From NCBI GenBank assembly GCA_027563935.2, contig CM050449.1, forward strand, positions 82,181,178 to 82,245,177: a stretch of DNA of 64,000 nucleotides. The letters are read 5' to 3'. Of this stretch, positions 44,255 to 54,574 are shown piece after piece (positions within the stretch are counted from its first letter, which is position 1; each line of letters starts with the position of its first letter). The notes beneath the pieces are model-generated. The model was given only the letters and a program-made list of their open reading frames with translations. It was not told the origin of the DNA and did no database searches. A program made the position numbers and the translations under genes. Source of the stretch: Costus lasius. Taxonomy: Eukaryota; Streptophyta; Magnoliopsida; Zingiberales; Costaceae.

Positions 44255-45030
44255 TGTTGGTGTTTATGCCCTTAGGACCAGATGTTGGTCTATGTTATGT
44301 ACTATTTGACATTGATATCTTATATATATCATTATGACATTGTCATTATTATGCTTTATTTACATCTGCGATTCTGTTCTTACATAATAATATCCCTGGA
44401 GACAGATAATGTCTGTGCTCAAACTATGTTCCCAATCAAGTACCTGAGTGGATATGGGATAGCTCTGGTACATGTGAGACTAGCATATGGGCTGGTTAGG
44501 CACAAGGTGCTAACGTAGACATATGGGTATATCAGTGGTAGATATACTAGATCGACCCGCAGTGAGGCTCTAATTTAGTGTCATGAGTTAACCTCACAAG
44601 TGATAGAAGATGCATTGATCCTTTGACTTAAGGTCATTAACTCTTCAATATGTTTAGGGACATGCTTTGATACAACCTAACATCTTACCCTAGTTGGGAG
44701 GTCATAACGGTTGCCATTGAGCTTGTCACGACCCATATGAGAAGGTCAATGGACAGATATAGGATTTGCCCCTTCTTAAGGGAAGCTTGATATCCATGGG
44801 GCCCCTCTATGGTTCTATGACTGAAAGTGTATGGTCATACCCAGGTGAGAGCTTGATTTAGTCATGACCATGAGATTGGGTGAACACGAGTAGTGACACA
44901 CTTGTCCAATCGAATATCAGTTTGGCAAAGGGACTGTAATGCATCGGTACCTTATTGCGATGATGGGGATGTCGATGTTGATATCCATTCCGAAGACTTG
45001 GGTAGGAGCCATGCAGTGCTAGGTGCCACT
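44255..45030 (+). repeat. 3' LTR fragment of the same copia relic
   Basis: After the purine tract AGTGGGAGA the LTR starts TGTTGGTGTTTATGCCC, matching the outer end of element B's LTR. The palindrome GTATGGTCATAC lies at 44829-44840 and GACACACTTGTCCAAT near 44904. It is cut at 45030/45031 by element E. The remainder was not found. Confidence 0.75.
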
Positions 45031-46939
45031 TGATGACTCAAAAATTCATAGTATATTTTATATTGATTGTTTAGTCTTTTTGAGTCATATTTATGCTCTT
45101 TTGCTTGTTTTGAAGCTTTATTTGTCGAATATTTCAGAATCTACACCTTTTCTCATTTTGATCAATTTTAGGCAAAAAGGGCTTAATTTTGATGGATTTT
45201 GAGTAATCTGAATGCATGGACGAATTCTAGTCATCAAGAGGAAATTACCGATGAATTTTCAAGCAAATCAGAGTTTTCAAAAAAATTACAGTAGGTTCAT
45301 AATTATTATTACGGCCATGGTTTTCCTGGAACTTACAGTATAATTCACGACACCACCGTAATTAATTTTCTCAACCATAATTTCTGGAGATTTTTGCACA
45401 GAGAAGATTATAGCACTACTATAAATTTTATTACGGCTATAATTTTATTAGGGTGAAATTGAAGCAATCATGGCACTGCTGTGATAATTATCACCGGCCA
45501 TAATTATCCCGAGAATTACATAGAGCAAATCACGGTACTACCGTGATTATTATTACAGGCCGTAATTGTTCTAGGATTTTGCATAGAGAAGATTACGGCA
45601 CTGTCATAAGTTATTCCATGGCCGTAATTCTGAATTAACCAGCTGAGTCTGCTCAAGTCTTCCGCGAGTTACTGTAGTCAGAATTTGCAAAGCCAAATTT
45701 TGGAGATTTAGGACATAATTTCAAAATTGGAAAGAAGGGAAGTGATCTATAAGAGGAGGAGAAGATTTCAAGACAACAATCCCCAATCTTAATCCATGAA
45801 GAAGGAGAAATCGTAGAGATCACCACCGCCTTAGGGTTCTTCACCAAAAGATGTACAGAGCATCTCAAACGATGAAATTTTCAGGGAAGGTGCACCTCAT
45901 GGAGGAGAAGATATACACAAAGTTTTAGATCAGAAGGAGCACGATTGGAGGAGAAATCTACAAAACTCGAGAAGTGGCTACTGTTCACAGCATTTCATCA
46001 TAGATATTATGGGCTGTGAAATTTTTCACACCCCCGTGAACAGTAACATTATTTTCCCTTTCTTTTAATTCTGAATTTTCTAAAATGACATATTATTGTA
46101 CTACTTCTACCATGATAGTGTAAAAACCTTTTTGGGATAGGGGGGAGCAATCCTCTTAATTTCTAAAATGATTGGATAATCTCTATTTTGTCAATTGTTC
46201 TTCGATATGATTATTTTACTTATGTGATAATTGTCTTTAATTTTTTTTAATTTTCTATGTATCAGTGTGTTTTAGAGTTTGTAGCATATATTGAGAAGTG
46301 ACTTACAAAACTCAGAACCCTTAAAATTATGGTTTTAGGAGCTTAGGCTATGAGAATAGATTCATTCTTAAATCATGATTTTTGAAGCATAAATTCTTGT
46401 TGATAATTTGATCTAGGAATTTTTATTTAGTTAAACATAAAAATATGTACCGAGAGGTGATTTGGATTGTTGGAAGCCCTTAAGTAAAACTTATAAAATT
46501 AAGATATGAGAATATTTAATTTTGCATGAGATGTTGACACTGAGAATTAAGCCATGAAAGTGATTTTAACTTTCTTTGTCTGATTTACTTATTTTAAACA
46601 CTGAATAGCAAGTCACGAGAATGAAGGTTGTTTTGTGTAAATTGTTCGTCCGAGAGGAGGCAATTTCTTTATAAGTAAATTTCATCTTTTTCATAACAAG
46701 AATAACTGACAAACACTTATTTATGTGTAGTTATAGAAATTAAGAAGGATGAAACCATAGTCCCGAATTTCTCTCTCTAATAATCTGTGATAGTTTCCGA
46801 TCGTTCGCTTACGACTTACTTCATTATACACTGCTTGTTTAGCTAGTGAAAACACAATTATTTGGTACTTAACACGTAGGTCCCTATGGGTTCGATATCT
46901 TTTATTACTTTGAGAATCCGTGCACTTGTGGACACAACA
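45031..46939 (+). repeat. 5' LTR of element E (1909 bp)
   Basis: The LTR begins TGATGACTCAAAAATTC and ends GGACACAACA. It is the same family as LTRs 1, C, F and 15970-17826, in plus orientation. It includes a palindrome array at 45290-45640. A minus-strand frame at 45868-45653 is not supported. Confidence 0.85.
45290..45640. repeat. Array of spaced palindromes inside LTR E
   Basis: Five to six units of about 60-75 bases each contain a wide palindrome (CACGG-n-CCGTGA or TACGGCAC-n-GT) and then a tight one (ACGGCCGTAATT or a decayed form). The last two units are the best preserved. Confidence 0.7.
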
Positions 46940-46945
46940 AGTTTT

Positions 46946-46965
46946 TGGCGCCATTACCGGGGACC
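46946..46965 (+). other. Primer-binding site of element E
   Basis: TGGCGCCATTACCGGGGACC follows the LTR by six bases. This is the Athila-type primer site. Confidence 0.85.
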
Positions 46966-47164
46966 TTAGTTTTGTTAATATCAAAATAGGTGATAGTATT
47001 GCTAGACTAAGCTTTGTTTTAGTTTTGTTTTCTATTTTTGCTAGTTTTGAATTTTCATAAGTTGTGATTTTTGAAATTGGAACATTATTCTGTTTTCTGA
47101 TATTTTCTGAAATTCTGAGTTTATTTGATTTTTTCTACTTGTTTATGCGCAGGACCCTTAGGTC

Positions 47165-48870
47165 ATGACCACTAGATCCATTAGATCCTGAAATTAATAA
47201 AACTTTGAGATTCCGTAGGAAACTCAGGTTTGAAGAAAAGAAGGAAGAAGAATTGATCATGGCAGAAAGGAGATCACTTACAAATTATGCAGCACCAAAT
47301 CCACAAGGTATACACTCTAGCATAGCTAGGATCACCACTTGAGGATCCTAATCAGCATCTCTCTCTTTTTCTTGAATATTGTAACACCATTAAGATTAAT
47401 GGTGTATCTAGTGATGCTTTGAAATTGAGGCTATTTTCTTTCTCTTTTAGGGACAGAGCACGTGCCTAGTTATAGTCTCAGTCGACTAGAACATTCACCA
47501 CATGGGATCAAGTTTCAAATGCTTTCTTAATGAAGTACTTCCCACCAAGTAAAACGATCTAGTTGATAAATCAGATCACCAGTTTTGCACAAAGGGATGG
47601 CGAGTCATTAAGTGAGGCATGGGAACGTTTTATTGAATTACAACGGAAGTGTCCTCACCATGACTTGGAAAAATGGGTTTTGATTCATACTTTCTATACT
47701 GGTTTACTTTATAGTACTCGCCTCACTGTTGATGCTATTGCAGATGGAGCTCTTATGAATAAGAGCATTGATAATGCTTTTACTTTGATTGAGGAGATGT
47801 CTCTGAACCACAACTAGTGGACTACTAAAAGAGGAGTGCTATATCATCCTCCACATTGTAAGAACGAAAGTGATGCTTGGCATGCTTTAGCAGAGAAGGT
47901 AGATTATTTAGCTAGTAAATTTGATTCTTATCATATGCAAACTACTATGGCTTCATCATCTATTACTTGTGATATATGTGGAAATCAAAGGCATTATTTT
48001 GAAGAGTGTAGAGTCATTGCTGAACAGGGTGTAGAACAAGTGAATGCTATAGGGGGTTACAATCAAGGTAGAAATAATGACCCTTACTCTAGTACATACA
48101 ACCCTGGATGGAGGAATCATCCAAATTTGTCTTAGAAAATAACAATAATGCAGGGGGACAGGGAGAGAACAAAGGATATCAATAGAGGCAAAATCAGTCC
48201 CATAACTCTAGTGTAGAATCTATACTTGAAAAACATAGTAGGGATTTTGGAGATCTTAAAGGAGAGATTAAATAACAAAGAGATGAGATTAAGTAGCAAA
48301 GGTATGAGATTATGCAACAAAAGGATATTATTAATCAGCTTACTTCTCACGTAGGATCTTTCACAGCACACAATAAAATTCTAGAGAACCAAATAGCACA
48401 ATAAGCTAGTACATCTTATAGAGCCCCAAGGAAATTGCCTGCTAAACCTGAACTGAACACTAGGGAACATTGTAATGCTATAACTACTAGGAGTGGGAAA
48501 CAGTTAGATGAACCAAGGGGTAGATTAGAGAATGATGATAATGAGGATCCTGACATTGGACCTAGTAGTGAGCCGGCCTTAGAGACACCACCTATACTGG
48601 TGCAGCTCCACCCTAGTTCGCCACCTCATAGGGGTGATGAGCCTTCATAGAGTGGTGAAGAGCCATGTCAGCCTGATATTCCTAGACCTAGCTCACCTAC
48701 TCGATATAGGCCTCCTATACCCTTTCCCCATAGACTTGTTCAAGCTAAGTTAGATAAGTAGTTTGGGAAGTTTTTAGATATTTTGAAAAATCTTTACATT
48801 AATATTTCATTTACTAATGCTTTGTCTCAAATGCCCACTTATGCTAAATTTTTGAAAGAAATTCTATCTA
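47165..48870 (+). pseudogene. gag of element E
   Basis: The Athila gag is recognisable through most of its length: RFRRKLRFEEKKEEE near the start, DPNQHLSLFLEYCNTIKING, the open block 47563-47817 (TSFAQRDGESLSEAWERFIE; PHHDLEKWVLIHTFYTGL; VDAIADGALMNKSIDNAF) and a zinc knuckle CDICGNQRHYFEEC (about 47967-48009). Then come YNPGWRNHPN, a coiled-coil of three 7-codon units (48264-48326) and a proline-rich tail ending PPIPFPHRLVQAKLDK. A frameshift near 48137 and many TAG/TAA stops at expected Gln or Trp positions inactivate it. Confidence 0.75.
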
Positions 48871-48941
48871 ATAAAAGAAAAATAGAGGACTACAGCATTC
48901 TGGCATTGACTGAGGAGTGCAGTGCCATTATTTAAAATAAA

Positions 48942-49364
48942 TTGCCACCAAAATTAAAGGATCTAGGTAGCTTCTCTATACTTTGCTTGATTGGAGATAT
49001 GGCTTTTGACCGAGCCTTATGTGATCTTGGGGCTAGTGTGAGCCTAATGCCTTTATCTGTTTGTAGGAAACTTGACATGGGAGAGCCAAAGATGACTTTT
49101 ATTTCTCTACAGCTCGTTGATCACTCGGTTAGGTATCCTGTTAGAATTCTAGAAAATGTTCCAATTCAAGTTGGTAAGTATTTCATTCCAGTAGACTTTG
49201 TAGTATTAGAGATGGAGGAGGATTCTAAAATTCCTATCATTCTCGGTAAACCATTCTTAGCTACAGCAGGTGTAATTATTAATGTAAAGAAAGGAAAACT
49301 CACTCTGAATATTGGTGAAAACATTATTGAGTTTGATTTAGCAGAATCTTTGAAAAAACCATAA
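48942..49364 (+). CDS. Aspartic protease of element E
   Basis: A 140-codon open frame carries the retropepsin core: the catalytic Asp in ALCDLGASVSLMPLSV (near 49024), the flap region with ISLQLVDHSVRYPVRILENV, and the second hallmark IPIILGKPFLATAGVIINV. It belongs to the Athila type, normally part of a gag-pol polyprotein that it cuts. It continues gag's frame (in phase with 48435), but there is an in-frame TAA just upstream (about 48932), so the 'start' here is only the first ATG. It is surprisingly well preserved next to a broken gag and deleted pol. Confidence 0.7.
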   Translation: MPPKLKDLGSFSILCLIGDMAFDRALCDLGASVSLMPLSVCRKLDMGEPKMTFISLQLVDHSVRYPVRILENVPIQVGKYFIPVDFVVLEMEEDSKIPIILGKPFLATAGVIINVKKGKLTLNIGENIIEFDLAESLKKP

Positions 49365-49720
49365 TATACATGATCTTGTTGTAGTATTAATATCATAGAT
49401 GATGTTGTTAGTTATTTGCATAAATTGTTTGATTCTGGATTGTGTTGATAAAGAATGCCAGTTTGATAAGGAGAAGACTGATTTACTTTTGAAGAAGTAG
49501 AAAATTCAAAGGAACAGACGAAAGATAAAAGAAGGGATGAAATTGCTTGATAAAGGAAGAAAAAAGTTCTTAGCCAAAGTAGAACACTATTTTTTGGATG
49601 AGCCTTATGTATTCAGAAAATGTGTCAGAGATCAAGGACCAAAATAGGGAAAGTCTAGAGATATGACTCGCAAAGCTGTTACCTGATTGAGTTCAGCTTT
49701 GGTCAAGCTAGTGACCTAAA
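49365..49720 (+). pseudogene. Scrap of pol in element E
   Basis: Only the linker before the integrase is recognisable: KKFLAKVEHYFLDEPYVF followed by a Cys-containing segment (about 49565-49625). Everything from the protease to this point, and from it to the post-pol block, is shortened. Thus reverse transcriptase, RNase H and integrase core were removed by at least two deletions. Confidence 0.55.
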
Positions 49721-49722
49721 AA

Positions 49723-49750
49723 TTAGCGCTTCTTGGAAGGCAACCCCAGC
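49723..49750 (+). other. Conserved Athila post-pol block
   Basis: TTAGCGCTTCTTGGAAGGCA followed by ACCCCAGC, preceded at 49701-49716 by GGTCAAGCTAGTGACC, a small hairpin (GGTCA/TGACC). It matches the blocks at 517-545 and 58873-58899. Confidence 0.65.
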
Positions 49751-49869
49751 ACTGTTACTTTAGTTTATTTTTATTTTTATTTATATATATTTGCATACTA
49801 ATTTTTCTTTTTTGTAGGTGAGTCGAAGTTAATTTTTTATGACGAAATGGTGATTTTTAAAGTTAATGC

Positions 49870-50370
49870 ACACATTACAACAGGGCCGTAATTAATATAA
49901 TACTCATAATTTTGGATTGTCTTCGATTAGAGTGTTTTACAGTACTGTCATAATTATTTTTCTTCTCGTAAATTTTAGTTAATTCTTTATAGAAGATTTT
50001 ACGATAGGGGTGTAAAATATTTTACACCTGTGATTTTATTTTTTTTTTTAAAAAAAACACATTTTTACGGTGGCACTGTGATTTTTATCATGATCATATT
50101 TTGGGACGTTTTTCTTACAGAACAAATTACGGCAGGACCGTAATGAATTGCACGGGCGTAATTTTGTCTTGAAGTTTTTCCATGAAATTTTTATGGGGAT
50201 ACCGTGAGTTTTATTATAACGGTAATTTGAAGCATTTTTGTTATAGACTCTTTCACGGTAGGGCTGTAATTTATATTATGGCCGTAATTCTACCTAGTTT
50301 TATACAAGTAATTCCACGGCACTACCGTAATTAATCTTACAGCCATAATTCTGTCTGGCCTATATAAGTT
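49870..50370. repeat. Array of spaced palindromes, internal copy in element E
   Basis: About six degenerate units of 60-75 bases with ACGGCAGGACCGTAAT, ACGGCACTACCGTAAT and ACGGCCGTAATT types lie between the post-pol block and the accessory ORF. This is the same position as the array at 230-430 in element 1. Confidence 0.65.
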
Positions 50371-50783
50371 TGCTGCCATATTTTAGGGTTTTTCACCCGT
50401 GGATTTCTCGATTCTGCGCCGACTCTTTGATTCTTGGCCACTCTTGCTTTCCAAACCCTCTAGCGACCCTCTCCGACCAAATTCTGATCATCTCCAACCT
50501 ACATTTCGGCGATCTGAAGCTTTGATCAGGTTCATACATCGTTAATTCGCTGAGCTTCCACCTTCTTCGTTCTTCATCGACCAAGCTTCGTCAGATCATC
50601 TTCTTGCTTCCAAGAGTTTCGCCAGAAGGAAAAGCACTTTCATGAGGAATTTGGAGGATTGATTTCAACTAGAGGTTCGATTTAGAGCTGCATTTGGATT
50701 CCATTCTCAGCTTTGTTTCAACATAGGTGATGAGTTCTGTTTCAAGTTTCATTTCAATCTTACATTACACTACTTGGATCTAG

Positions 50784-52148
50784 ATGGGACCAAGGAAACG
50801 AGTTGTATCCAAGAAAAAGGGAAAGGCTCCAGCTGAATCTTCCACACCACCTCCACCTCCAAATCCCTATAGGATTGTGTTTAGGGATGCAGAGCAAGAA
50901 GAGAGATACGATCTATTGCTTACCACACGTATTGTCAATACTAAATATGCTGATAAATGCACCCTAGAGATTCTTGGGTTTTATGAGGATGTTTTCTGGA
51001 TGTTCGATCAGATTCTAGCCAAGAAGTTTTTCCAGATTTCTCCACAGACGTATCTCCCCCTAGTTTTGGAATTCTTTAGTAGCTTGGATGTTGAGCTTCA
51101 TGAGTATCATGAACATGAAGCAGAAGGGCAGCTCACCTTCCGCCTTGCAAATGTTGAGAGGAGCCTCACGCTCCGAGATATCAGGGCCATTTTCCATATA
51201 CCAGGAGGAGGACGCACATACCCATCGCAAGGATTTATTGAACATGCATTCTGGAATCAGATTACTTCAGAGACAACTTTTTCACCTTCGGCCGCTAGAG
51301 CAACGAGCATTTCAAATCCCTGCATACGATATGCACACCGAGTTCTAGCACACACCGTCTTCGGATGAGGAGATAGCGACGGTATAGTTCGTCAATCCGA
51401 ACTTTATTTCCTTTGGTGCATGCTCCACGGTTATCAAGTAGATTTAGCTTTTTTGTTGATTCAGCATTTTGATAAAGTTGCACAGGCAAAAAGTGGTGGT
51501 ATTGTTATAGGAGGTTTCCTTACTCCTATTGCACTCTCTTTGCGTGTGGAGCCTTATGGGATTGAGATTGCTAGAGGTAATGCGAAAATAGACATAGAGT
51601 CGTGTGTGCCTATGAAAAAGATTGTTAGAGAAGGTGACAATTATTGTTTGATTCTTAAACCGAACTCTCCTACTTTACCATTACCCAACAAGGATAGAAC
51701 CACAGTCCAAAATCAGGCGAATTAGAAGCTTTCTCCAAGTGTAGCCGCCGACGCCACCCCTACACCATTAGACTTAGTACCACCACCACCCACCTGGGGT
51801 GGTGATGATGACTCTTTTGGCATGTGTATGGACTCTCCACCACATAGAGCTGCCAGATCTTCATCACGCAGTGCTGCCCCCGATTAGAGAGGATGGTTGA
51901 GTGCCCAGGATCCCGGTTTTCAGACCCTATCTGCAGAGGTATACCATTAGAGCTGCCTCTTGGAGAAGGTGCTTAAGGCAATTGGGCACTTGCATGAAGA
52001 CATTGAGGAGCTGGGGGAATTTCTATGGAACCAATTTGGCAATGAAAGTGAGGAAGGGGATCAGGAAGATGATCAGGGCGAACCTATAGAAGAGGCGGCT
52101 CCAACTGAAGAAGATGATAAGGAGACAGTTACCGACGCCGATGATTAG
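50784..52148 (+). pseudogene. Accessory 3' ORF of element E (455 codons with four in-frame stops)
   Basis: One frame runs without frameshift from ATG 50784 to TAG 52146-52148, interrupted by TGA at 51366 and TAG at 51723, 51885 and 51948. The start is basic and proline-rich (KKKGKAPAESSTPPPPPNPY). A globular part follows (DAEQEERYDLLLTTRI, LEFFSSLDVELHEY, FRLANVERSLTLRDIRAIF, then after the TGA a LWCMLHGYQVDLAFLLIQHF segment and GGIVIGGFLTPIAL). The end is very acidic (from about 52040). The layout is that of the accessory ORF found downstream of pol in many plant Athila/Tat elements (sometimes called env-like or plant transposon protein). Its function is unknown. All four stops can come from C-to-T changes. 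Confidence 0.6.
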
Positions 52149-52950
52149 AGCTTTGTGAGTATCCCTAGACCTTCTCAATTATTCTTTGCTTTATTACAAT
52201 GAGAATGATGCATTTTCTTTCATAGGGAAAGATGGACCTTCAAGTTCGCGTCTACTGTCTTTTTACTCTCCTCAGATTTTTATATTGACTTTGATGGGAT
52301 TGTATAATTTTAATACATTTGCACCGATGATGTGATATGATTTGGAACCATATGTAGGTGCATTCCGATTTCTAGATTGTATAACTCGTAACTAGATGAT
52401 TTGTTTCTTTTTGAATGTATGCATCGACTTCTTATGATGATATGCGGTTTTACTTCTTGTGGAATTTTGATAGATATATTGTTATGCTGATATACTTATT
52501 TTTGTGATGATGAATATCTATGCATGTCAATGTCTGAGAATGGAGATATATCTCTTATGCTGAATTTATTTTTTCAATATATATCTTCTTGTTGAAATCC
52601 TTCATTGATTGATGCATAAGGTTTTGGGTAGATATATTGTTCAAAGAATGCAATCTGAGAGGGAAGTATCTTTCTTAAATAAGATGAGCATATAAGTGTA
52701 ATTTTTGAATTTATGTCGATTGATTAACCTAGTTGATGTTTAATCTATTTTACTATTTATTGGGAAGAAAGAGTCATAGGAAATCTTTCATCACCTTGGA
52801 ATCATGTCCTATGATTGTAATTATAGCTGAAAACTTTTGTTTATTTCTGGGCTCCAAATTTCTTGTTAAGTTTCCATTTTGTACTTGAAATATATTTATG
52901 ATAAAATATCCATAATTTTGTTGTTTCTGTCTTTACTAGAAAATTCACAA
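52149..52950 (+). other. 3' noncoding region of element E
   Basis: It starts with GTGAGTATCCC as in element H and shares the TTTATTGGGAAGAA landmark (about 52757). It is AT-rich with poly-A runs near 52980 and 53010. The pre-LTR motif and LTR are missing. Confidence 0.45.
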
Positions 52951-53735
52951 AAATAGAGAAATAGGAGTTTTCTATAACAAAAAAAAAATAGTACTATTTT
53001 TAATGCAAATAAAAAAAAAATGACACAAATTTATAATAATTATGCATGAAAAACACTATCAAATTTTATATCATCAGTTATGCACGAGTGAGGCTTATTT
53101 CAACCTTTTTTCATATTCATCTCATATAAATCACATAGAATGAGGTGCAAACTTTAGGTAGAATAAATAAACATTAGAAAAGTATTACTCTAAAGTAATG
53201 TCCCATCTTAGAGAAGATTTTGCATGTTAACTTGAATTTAATCCTCATACATAAAATTTTCTTGAAGTGTTAAAAAACCTAAGGGCATTACAAGTGAGGT
53301 AGCAACTGTGCTTGGTAACAATAATTTAGTGTTTACATTGAATGATGTTGAGAAGATAACAAGGATGGGAGACAAGGGGTAGTTGGCTATAACATCACAA
53401 GTAATTTAAGCACAACTAAGATAAAATTAACAATGGTAGAATCAATAGGAAAGAAGATCAATGTATGTAATCATAAAAATACTGTATGCCCGAGTCATGA
53501 AATGGAGTTTACACTGTTGTATAATCAATAATTGTATGCTTGAATTTTCATACTAGAATAAGATGACTGTACTTATATTTTGTAGTCATTGTCATCTAGT
53601 GGAAGAAATAAAATTTACACACTTCCCTTTATATTATAAAGATGTATTATTAAAGACCCTAAAATTTTGAAGTAGTACTATAGTAATATCATAGCAGGTG
53701 GCAAGTGGCAAACAAGACTATCAAGCTAACACAAA
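52951..53735. other. TE-poor AT-rich interval upstream of the putative peptide gene
   Basis: No element is recognised. An open run of about 36 codons near 53281-53388 has no known domain. Confidence 0.4.
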
Positions 53736-53852
53736 AGTTAATAGCATTTTTTTAACCAAACGCTTACATTAGATAGTCCACCCTAGAGTTTCCCTAGGGG
53801 GTTGAGTTGTGTGAGAGCTCCGAGCTGCATGGTTGAGTTAATAGCATTTTTT
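53736..53852. repeat. Short insertion flanked by a 17-bp direct repeat
   Basis: AGTTAATAGCATTTTTT occurs at 53736-53752 and 53836-53852, enclosing about 83 bases with no coding. Long target duplications ending in a T-run are typical of LINE/SINE-type insertion. The insert could be a truncated SINE, but no Pol III boxes are certain. Confidence 0.5.
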
Positions 53853-53899
53853 AAAGCATTTGATTGATTTTCAATAGTTTGGCGTGACAATTAAATGAG

Positions 53900-53907
53900 T
53901 ATAAATA
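53900..53907 (+). promoter_or_regulatory. Putative TATA box of the peptide gene
   Basis: TATAAATA lies about 140 bases before the ATG at 54048, leaving a plausible 5' leader of about 110 bases. The region is AT-rich, so chance occurrence is possible. Confidence 0.35.
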
Positions 53908-54047
53908 AATAATAGCAGTTTTAAGCTAATAACTCATGGATTAAATGTTAGATGTTGCTTCAACGGTTATAGTAACTTCATTATTTAAGTAGGAGAATCA
54001 CGAAAAACATTTGCAAGTCAAAATAAGTGGTGTTCACTTATTAAATC

Positions 54048-54574
54048 ATGGTTATATACTACGGTCATCTTAGTCTCACACTTTTTTTGATTATGGCATT
54101 ATTTTTGGCCCCTATAATGTCTCGTGACCTTGCATCTCTACCACCTTCAAATAATGACCTGCAGTCTAATGTGGCTTGTGAGTAATTCTATCATTATTTT
54201 TGAATAGTTTTTCTATATATGTTTGATAGGCACTGGATGTATTTTTCTTATTATAATCTTGAAATAATCACGTTTGAATAATAAAAATAGTTTACCTAAT
54301 TTGATATGACCTTTGGTGTTATACAGCTACCACTTATGTTCCCGGAAAAGATGGCGATTGGTACATACTTAGAAAAGGGAACGCTTTTATATTGCCTCGA
54401 CTGCCTAACGATTTGGGGACATTTATTTATGGAGATCCAGATAAAGAGAAACAACTACGATTTACAATCACAGATATAGAGAAACATCTACCATTACCAT
54501 TTAGTAGAGTAACAAGAGTGAATAAATTTGTATTGCCTCGACTCCCCAACGATTTGGGGAATGGAATTTATTGA
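54048..54574 (+). CDS. Putative secreted two-repeat peptide precursor, two exons
   Basis: Proposed exons are 54048-54177 and 54327-54574. The 149-bp AT-rich intron has a GTGAGT donor and a TTATACAG acceptor, and splicing keeps one frame of 125 residues. The first 25 or so residues (YYGHLSLTLFLIMALFLAP) form a signal peptide-like hydrophobic segment. The mature part has no cysteine and carries two copies of FxLPRLPNDLG: FILPRLPNDLG from 54386 and FVLPRLPNDLG from 54527. A weak third copy, SLPPSNNDLQ, follows the signal peptide. The second copy lies almost at the C-terminus (NGIY, stop 54572-54574). The 30-bp DNA repeats (54390-54419 and 54531-54560) differ at two bases, both synonymous. I do not recognise the family; a peptide hormone or defence precursor is inference from layout. 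It could also be a chance or decayed frame. Confidence 0.5.

Larger units (their letters stand above)
45031..52950 (+). mobile_element. Athila-like element E with pol deleted
   Basis: Order: 5' LTR (45031-46939), primer site, gag with many stops, open protease, a 35-residue scrap of pol, the conserved post-pol block, a palindrome array, an accessory ORF (50784-52148) and 3' noncoding DNA. Reverse transcriptase, RNase H and the integrase core are missing. No 3' LTR is found. The right boundary is approximate, set where similarity to element H's 3' region fades. Confidence 0.7.

Noticed and set aside
50784..52148. Considered as a host gene
   Set aside because: Its position between the post-pol block and 3' noncoding region, and the shared acidic end with element H, mark it as a retroelement accessory ORF.
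53281..53388. 36-codon open run upstream of the peptide gene, considered as an extra exon
   Set aside because: No start, no convincing splice sites and no similarity to the peptide motif.
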